From NCBI GenBank assembly GCA_002297865.1, contig DBKX01000179.1:1-7167 (forward strand): DNA of 7,167 nucleotides. The letters run 5' to 3'. The position numbers were made by a program, and so were the translations under genes. Positions 1-4,229 of the stretch are shown here, one piece after another; position 1 is the stretch's first letter, and each line of letters opens with the position of its first letter. This DNA is from Lachnoclostridium sp. UBA739 (GTDB taxonomy: Bacteria > Bacillota_A > Clostridia > Lachnospirales > Lachnospiraceae). Under the pieces are notes generated by a model, which searched no databases, had not been told where the DNA came from, and saw nothing but the letters and a program-made list of their open reading frames with translations.

Positions 1-21
1 CTTATCATGGTTAGAACAAAG

Positions 22-39
22 AACACATAAAACACATAA
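22..39. repeat. Tandem 9-bp direct repeat (2 copies of AACACATAA)
   Basis: Two perfect abutting copies of AACACATAA lie at 22-30 and 31-39, about 30 bases before the HD-GYP start codon. No confident promoter can be placed in the 69 bases visible upstream of that gene. The repeat may simply be A-rich leader sequence, or it may encode a Thr-His-Lys repeat at the end of a gene that begins outside the window (open frame 2-49). I assign no function. Confidence 0.5.
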
Positions 40-69
40 AATGAAATAAAGATATTTTAAGGAGAGACT

Positions 70-1101
70 ATGCGTTACGTTCCGACAGAAAAGCTTGAAT
101 TGGGAATGCTGATTGCACTTCCTGTATACGACGACAGGGGACGAATATTAATTAATAGTTACAATGAGTTATCCGAGAAATATATGCAAAGGATAAAGAG
201 TTTTGGATTACAGGGGATTTACGTGGAGGATGATTATTCTTCTGATGTAGAAATTAAAGATAATATCAGCGGTGAGTTAAGATGCAGAGCGATTCAGGCA
301 CTGAAAGACATGAATGTTGATGCCTGTATCGGAATATCAAAAGAGATTGTAAATCAGTTACTATGTAATTCAAGCTGGGATTATGGTTTAGTAGATATAC
401 GAAGTTTTGATGAGTATATATATCGTCATTCGGTTCAAGTTGCTGTTCTGGCAACATTGATTGGAATTGGGATGGGATTAAAAGATAAAGAGCTGGAAAA
501 TCTTTGTCTGGCAGGGCTGTTGCTGGACATTGGAATGATGCATCTTGGGGAAGAACTTTCAACAAAGGAGAAAACCTTAACGTATATGGATTACGCTAAT
601 ATTAAAATTCATCCAAAAGTGTCTGTAAAAATGTTGGAAGACCGAGATGATATTATGATGACAACTCGCATTGCGATTTTACAGCATCATGAAAATGTAG
701 ATGGAAGCGGCTATCCGAATGGTCAGACTGGAGATAAGATTCACAAGTTTGCAAAGATTCTTCATGTTGCAGATACGTATGATGCTCTGATTTCGAAGAG
801 ACCGTTTCGTAAATGTTATACGTATCCGGAAGCGGTAGAGTATTTACTAGGTGGATGCAATGTACAGTTTGCGAAAGAAATAGTTTTGTCGTTTGTAAAA
901 AATGTTCCTGTTTATCCGAAGGGGTATCCAATTGTATTATCAGATGGCAGGGAAGGTTTTGTACTTCGCAACAAGAAAGGCTATCCATTAAGACCAGTGG
1001 TGCGTTTATTTGATGGGGAAGAACTTGATTTGAGTGAAGTTGGAAAAACAAGAAACATAACGATTCGTTCTGTCATGGATGCGGAAGAAAAGTTTAAATA
1101 A
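70..1101 (+). CDS. HD-GYP domain protein with a degenerate HD dyad (cyclic-di-GMP phosphodiesterase family)
   Basis: A complete 343-residue cytoplasmic protein; the ATG is preceded by AAGGAG (59-64) at a 5-base spacing. Residues 1-55 form the small N-terminal module common in clostridial HD-GYP proteins (LELGM, then PVYDDRGR). Residues about 115-278 are the HD-GYP domain: H120-S, H181-P, H206-H207-E208, DGSGYP at 211-216, and VADTYDAL at 233-240. Residues 279-335 are the usual C-terminal beta tail (VYPKGYPIVLSDG, then LRPVVRLFDGEELDLS). Active members hydrolyse cyclic-di-GMP to pGpG or GMP at a two- or three-metal site. Here the family's HDIGK reads LDIGM (152-156): the metal-ligand histidine and the following lysine are lost, while D153 and the GYP signature remain. 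No receiver, PAS or membrane segment is visible. It is probably a weak enzyme or a c-di-GMP/GGDEF-binding pseudoenzyme; that function is inferred. The family assignment is very secure. Confidence 0.95.
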   Translation: MRYVPTEKLELGMLIALPVYDDRGRILINSYNELSEKYMQRIKSFGLQGIYVEDDYSSDVEIKDNISGELRCRAIQALKDMNVDACIGISKEIVNQLLCNSSWDYGLVDIRSFDEYIYRHSVQVAVLATLIGIGMGLKDKELENLCLAGLLLDIGMMHLGEELSTKEKTLTYMDYANIKIHPKVSVKMLEDRDDIMMTTRIAILQHHENVDGSGYPNGQTGDKIHKFAKILHVADTYDALISKRPFRKCYTYPEAVEYLLGGCNVQFAKEIVLSFVKNVPVYPKGYPIVLSDGREGFVLRNKKGYPLRPVVRLFDGEELDLSEVGKTRNITIRSVMDAEEKFK

Positions 1102-1122
1102 GGTTATCATAGGATTGAATAG

Positions 1123-1165
1123 AAAAGCTTCTGTTGGTGAGTGAGTTAGCAATGGAAGCTTTTTT
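1123..1165 (+). terminator. Intrinsic terminator of the HD-GYP gene
   Basis: A perfect 9-bp inverted repeat, AAAAGCTTC (1123-1131) and GAAGCTTTT (1155-1163), encloses a 23-base loop and runs into six T residues (1160-1165). It begins 21 bases after the HD-GYP stop codon. The large loop is unusual, but the stem and T-run are convincing. The A-run on the left arm could give weak termination on the opposite strand too. Confidence 0.75.
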
Positions 1166-1200
1166 AGCTTATCGGAAAGTCCTAACATTTATTGTAATAT

Positions 1201-1236
1201 AGGTTGAAACATTAGTAAAACCTAATTATTTCACCT
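1201..1236 (+). promoter_or_regulatory. Orphan imperfect hairpin in the leader of the sulfatase-like gene
   Basis: The arms pair as AGGT/ACCT (1201-1204 with 1233-1236), GAAA/TTTC (1206-1209 with 1229-1232) and ATTAG/CTAAT (1211-1215 with 1222-1226). This gives 13 base pairs in 36 nt with a bulged T1205, a small internal loop and a 6-base loop TAAAAC. No T-run follows on either strand, so it is not a simple terminator, and a separate terminator already ends the gene upstream. It could be a protein-binding dyad or a structured RNA; I do not recognise a known riboswitch. Confidence 0.4.
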
Positions 1237-1315
1237 CAAAAATGAAATGAATTTAACATTGAAATTGAATTAAAAAACTTGTGTGCTGATTCGGGAGGAA
1301 TTTTGTTAATAATTT

Positions 1316-1345
1316 TTGGACTTGTTAAATATGATGTAGTAGATA
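1316..1345 (+). promoter_or_regulatory. Weak promoter candidate for the sulfatase-like gene
   Basis: TTGGAC (1316-1321) and TAGATA (1340-1345) are spaced 18 bases apart. An alternative -10 is TATGAT at 1330-1335, which lacks a good -35 at the right spacing. A promoter is expected here because a terminator separates this gene from the one before, but neither box pair is strong. Confidence 0.25.
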
Positions 1346-1374
1346 GAACTGCATGAAAGAGTGGGGGAGTAAAG

Positions 1375-3894
1375 ATGAAAAATTATTCCATGAAATATCA
1401 TTTTAATCAAAATCCAAAAGAACCAGAGTCTGCAACGAGGCTTAAAAATGAACAAGCATATCCAAAGAAAAGAACACTAAGCGAAGAGCAGAAAAATGCA
1501 TTAAAGGGACATTGTTACGAAGCTTATTGTCATATTGGTAAAGGGGGAGAAGTGTGGGATCCGGAAGCGTACGCTTTTTTAAATTACAGAAGCGATAAAA
1601 CAAAGTCTGGAATTATCTCGCCAGAACTAAAGGAGAATGCAAAATTACATAAAATCAATGGACTTTTTGAAGTGGTGCCAGAAAAGATTTATCAAGTAAG
1701 GGGATATGATTCTTCTAATTTAACATTAATTCGAACCTTAGAAAGCAAGAAGAACCAGTTTGGATGGGTAGTGATTAACTGTTTGCAGAGCAGAGAGTGT
1801 ACGTATGAAGCATTGAAACTGGCAGATGCTTATTTTAGACAAAAAAGGGATGGAGAGAAGTTAAAGGGGTATTGTGTACAAGGAAATGTAAAGGCAATCA
1901 TTCTGACTGAAGCCGCGGAAGCTTGTTATGGGGGGATTAAGGCAGTTTTATACTATAATCAGGGTTGTAAGACAAAGGCGGAAGAAGCGGCCTTTCAGTT
2001 GAAAGAAGATATCACAATATTGGCAGGTGATAACTGGTTCTCTACGTGTATGGAAGATGCTGTATATGATGCTAATGTAATGGCGAGAAAGGAAAGTATG
2101 GCATATGGCATGTTGCTAGAGGCAAAAGAGAATGGAAAGGTTATGGCTGGAATGGGACAAGGGGCGTCAAATGGAACAAAAGGTTTCTTAAAACCAGGTT
2201 CTCTTTTTGAACGTTCTTGTGAATGTTTTGTACGAGGGTTACGTTTGCAGATTCAAGTAAGCAAGGTATTGCCAGGAGCATACCATCTGTACTTTCCAGA
2301 TTATAATGCCTTATGGATGAGCCATTGGGAAATTCCTTTTTATCAATTAAATGGGATCTATCGACTTAATTGGGAGAATATCTGGGAGTATTATATGGAA
2401 GCGTGTACATTATTTCGAGATGCTAAGGTGCTTTTGCAGGCTAATGGCTGGCCTCATTGGGATGAAGAGGAAAATCATTTGCAAAGATATATTAAAAAGC
2501 ACGCATCTTTGTTAAAATACTGGCACGACGAAACAATTCTTTATGCTAATATGGGGTACTCAGTAGAGGAAATTGTGCAAAAGATAGGGATTCCAAAATC
2601 ATTTGATAAAGAATACCTTGCCAGTGGGACAAAAGAAGAATGTCTTATGTATGTAAAGGCGGTGTACTCTAAGAATTATGGCTGGTATGATGGTAATCCA
2701 GTACATTTTGCTAGATTGGATCGAAAAAGCCATGCAGTGAATTGTTTGAAATATTTTCGAGAGAATTCTCTAGATATCGCATTAGAGGAGTATGAAAAAG
2801 GGAACTACCAGGAGGTTGCAGAAATACTTGAGATGGCACTTTTAGCAGAACCATCCAATCAAAAGGTGCGTTATTTACTAGCTGATTGTTTGGAACAGTT
2901 AGGATATCAGGCATCTTATGGAGCTCTTCACAATGCTTATTTAAGTGGAGCCTATGAACTTCGAAATCCCAATGGGACAGGAAAACTTGCTGCAGAAGGC
3001 GAAAATCGGGATTTGATATCGTTGCTTACACCTGAAATGTTTTTGGAAAAGCTAAGTATTGCATATCATGTAGAAAGTGAAGAGGAAAACTGGGAGCTAG
3101 AATTTTATATTCAATTTTCGTTAGAGGAAGTGCAATACTATCGTGTCATTGTAATGAATGGATGTATTATGTATCAGGAAGAGGTTCAGAAACCACCTGT
3201 TCCTTTAGTGGAACTAAATAGGAAACAGATGTTTCAAATTCTTTCGAATCTTGGAAAAAGGAAGTGTTTGCAAGAGGCATTGCCAGTTACAGAGAATAAA
3301 CAATTGAATCAGAATTTAAGGTGTTTGTTTGTCCATATGATTAATCTTTCTGAGTATCGTGGATATGCAGTTATGGAAGAGAATATTCGCGGATGTGTCA
3401 TTTCGTGCAAAAATATGTTGGTTCGATATTATGATAAGGTAAAAAAGGCGGAAAAAAAGACGAAATTTGAGCTTGAAGTAAGGGATATGAAAGTATGGCG
3501 GGAGGAGTATTATCCTAAGCTTGTGGAAGAGACCTATATGGATTTTCCTAAGATGAAAGGAGTTTCAAAGGACGGAGTCTTTCATAAGTATGAGTATTTT
3601 TGTTTTTTATATCAATGTTTTCGATATCTGGCAAGGTATTGTAAGGATACCGAAGATAATCGCAAGGTGATTCACTGTATTCAGATACTAGAACCTTATC
3701 TGGAACGGTTTGAGGGAGAAGGGTTCGATTCAGAACGTACTGTTTTCTTTAATGTATTTGATTTTCATGGAGTGATGGAAGAAGTAAAAAAGATGGAGGA
3801 CCTTGGAATTGCATTTCGTGATGATGGTAAGATAACCGCATGTGAACTGACGGAGTTTTTGATGGAGGGATACTGGTATTTGTTTGAAAATTAA
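1375..3894 (+). CDS. Alkyl/aryl-sulfatase-family (SdsA1/BDS1-like) protein lacking the zinc-binding motif, with a novel C-terminal extension
   Basis: A complete 839-residue protein; the start is fixed by GGGGGAG (1363-1369) five bases before the ATG. There is no signal peptide or membrane segment, so it is cytoplasmic. Family landmarks run in order: WDPEAYAFL (61-69), INGLFEVVPEKIYQVRGYDSSNLTLI (94-119), VYDANVMAR (230-238), LYFP (305-308), YWHDETILYANMGYSVEEI (382-400), NYGWYDGNP (434-442), a helical stretch with LLADCLEQLGYQA (501-513) and YLSGAYELRN (522-531), then an SCP2-like domain about 546-640. Active relatives are two-zinc enzymes that cleave sulfate from alkyl sulfates such as SDS. 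Here the HxHxDH motif is EAAEAC (179-184, followed by YGG as in the family's HFGG), so all four motif ligands are gone. Later ligand regions are changed too: SHW at 316-318 where a glutamate is expected, and NGWP at 357-360 where the family has HHWP. Sulfatase activity is therefore unlikely. Residues about 641-839 are an unrecognised, charged, Tyr/Cys-rich extension. It forms its own transcription unit. Confidence 0.88.
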   Translation: MKNYSMKYHFNQNPKEPESATRLKNEQAYPKKRTLSEEQKNALKGHCYEAYCHIGKGGEVWDPEAYAFLNYRSDKTKSGIISPELKENAKLHKINGLFEVVPEKIYQVRGYDSSNLTLIRTLESKKNQFGWVVINCLQSRECTYEALKLADAYFRQKRDGEKLKGYCVQGNVKAIILTEAAEACYGGIKAVLYYNQGCKTKAEEAAFQLKEDITILAGDNWFSTCMEDAVYDANVMARKESMAYGMLLEAKENGKVMAGMGQGASNGTKGFLKPGSLFERSCECFVRGLRLQIQVSKVLPGAYHLYFPDYNALWMSHWEIPFYQLNGIYRLNWENIWEYYMEACTLFRDAKVLLQANGWPHWDEEENHLQRYIKKHASLLKYWHDETILYANMGYSVEEIVQKIGIPKSFDKEYLASGTKEECLMYVKAVYSKNYGWYDGNPVHFARLDRKSHAVNCLKYFRENSLDIALEEYEKGNYQEVAEILEMALLAEPSNQKVRYLLADCLEQLGYQASYGALHNAYLSGAYELRNPNGTGKLAAEGENRDLISLLTPEMFLEKLSIAYHVESEEENWELEFYIQFSLEEVQYYRVIVMNGCIMYQEEVQKPPVPLVELNRKQMFQILSNLGKRKCLQEALPVTENKQLNQNLRCLFVHMINLSEYRGYAVMEENIRGCVISCKNMLVRYYDKVKKAEKKTKFELEVRDMKVWREEYYPKLVEETYMDFPKMKGVSKDGVFHKYEYFCFLYQCFRYLARYCKDTEDNRKVIHCIQILEPYLERFEGEGFDSERTVFFNVFDFHGVMEEVKKMEDLGIAFRDDGKITACELTEFLMEGYWYLFEN

Positions 3895-3925
3895 AAAAGT
3901 TTCTTAGTTTAATACATTGTTGTTG

Positions 3926-3961
3926 TGGAGTGGAGTGCGATAGCATCCACTCCATATTTTT
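3926..3961 (+). terminator. Intrinsic terminator of the sulfatase-like gene
   Basis: TGGAGTGGA (3926-3934) pairs perfectly with TCCACTCCA (3946-3954). Inside, after a bulged G3935, TGC (3936-3938) pairs with GCA (3943-3945) around a GATA loop. TA and five T residues (3957-3961) follow. It starts 32 bases after the stop codon and should end transcription efficiently. Confidence 0.88.
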
Positions 3962-3981
3962 AAGTAGTAAGAGTAAGGGGA

Positions 3982-4015
3982 AAAAGGAATGTGTTAAAAG
4001 CTCCTAAAAGGAATG
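3982..4015. repeat. Direct repeat AAAAGGAATG (2 copies)
   Basis: Perfect 10-base copies lie at 3982-3991 and 4006-4015, each looking like a cramped ribosome binding site plus ATG. The first opens a two-codon frame and the second a 37-codon frame (4013-4126). The Shine-Dalgarno-like sequence touches the ATG in both, so translation is doubtful. Given the A/G-rich context the repeat may be chance. Confidence 0.3.
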
Positions 4016-4042
4016 GATAAGAACGATTGTATAAAGAGATTC

Positions 4043-4067
4043 GAAGCTGGATGTTCCGGTTTCTTTT
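4043..4067 (+). terminator. Possible second, weak terminator-like hairpin
   Basis: GAAGCTGGA (4043-4051) pairs with TCCGGTTTC (4055-4063) over nine positions, two of them G-U, closing a TGT loop. Four T residues (4064-4067) follow. It lies downstream of the strong terminator at 3926-3961 and upstream of the predicted amylase promoter. It may be a back-up terminator for read-through, or an attenuator if transcription starts further upstream than predicted. Confidence 0.3.
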
Positions 4068-4116
4068 CGCATTTACCCAAATCAAAATCTCAACACAAAT
4101 CCAAAATAATTGATAT

Positions 4117-4144
4117 TTTTTCATAAGAAATTGTTTTCTATAAT
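4117..4144 (+). promoter_or_regulatory. Promoter candidate for the secreted GH13 enzyme
   Basis: A perfect -10 box TATAAT lies at 4139-4144 in very A/T-rich DNA. The -35 is poor: TTTTTC (4117-4122) at a 16-base spacing. A better-looking TTGATA (4110-4115) sits 23 bases away, which is too far. Transcription would start near 4151 and leave a 5' leader of about 79 bases before the preferred start codon. The poor -35 is consistent with activator-dependent expression, but that is inference. Confidence 0.5.
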
Positions 4145-4197
4145 TAATTTATGGTGTATGCCAAAAAAAGAATTTGAGTTTCTGGGGAAATGTTTTA

Positions 4198-4213
4198 TGT
4201 AACTTATGTTACA
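4198..4213. promoter_or_regulatory. Perfect 16-bp dyad, candidate operator or leader hairpin
   Basis: TGTAAC (4198-4203) and GTTACA (4208-4213) are perfect inverted repeats around TTAT. They lie immediately before the AGGAAAGG ribosome binding site (4213-4220) of the GH13 gene and about 47 bases downstream of the predicted transcription start. The position suits repressor binding or a small RNA hairpin that limits ribosome access. It resembles a catabolite-control (cre) site only weakly, because the central CG is missing. The regulator is unknown. Confidence 0.4.
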
Positions 4214-4229
4214 GGAAAGGATGAAGGAA

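Noticed and set aside
2..49. Open frame at the left edge (ending HKTHKMK, stop at 47-49) that could be the tail of an upstream gene
   Set aside because: Only 15 codons are visible and another frame also ends early (stop at 28-30), so a coding tail cannot be told from leader sequence.
653..1051. 132-codon minus-strand ORF across the HD-GYP gene
   Set aside because: The + strand frame encodes the unmistakable HHE...DGSGYP signature here, so the antisense frame is a by-product.
4013..4126. 37-codon ORF starting ATGGATAAG in the intergenic region before the GH13 gene
   Set aside because: The Shine-Dalgarno-like AAAAGGA touches the ATG, the frame contains the terminator-like hairpin, the product has no recognisable features, and the amylase promoter region overlaps its end.
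4198..4213. Dyad read as a standard cre, TnrA/GlnR or BirA site
   Set aside because: The cre centre CG is absent, TnrA/GlnR half-sites need one more spacer base, and the spacing does not fit BirA operators. It is kept as an unassigned candidate operator.
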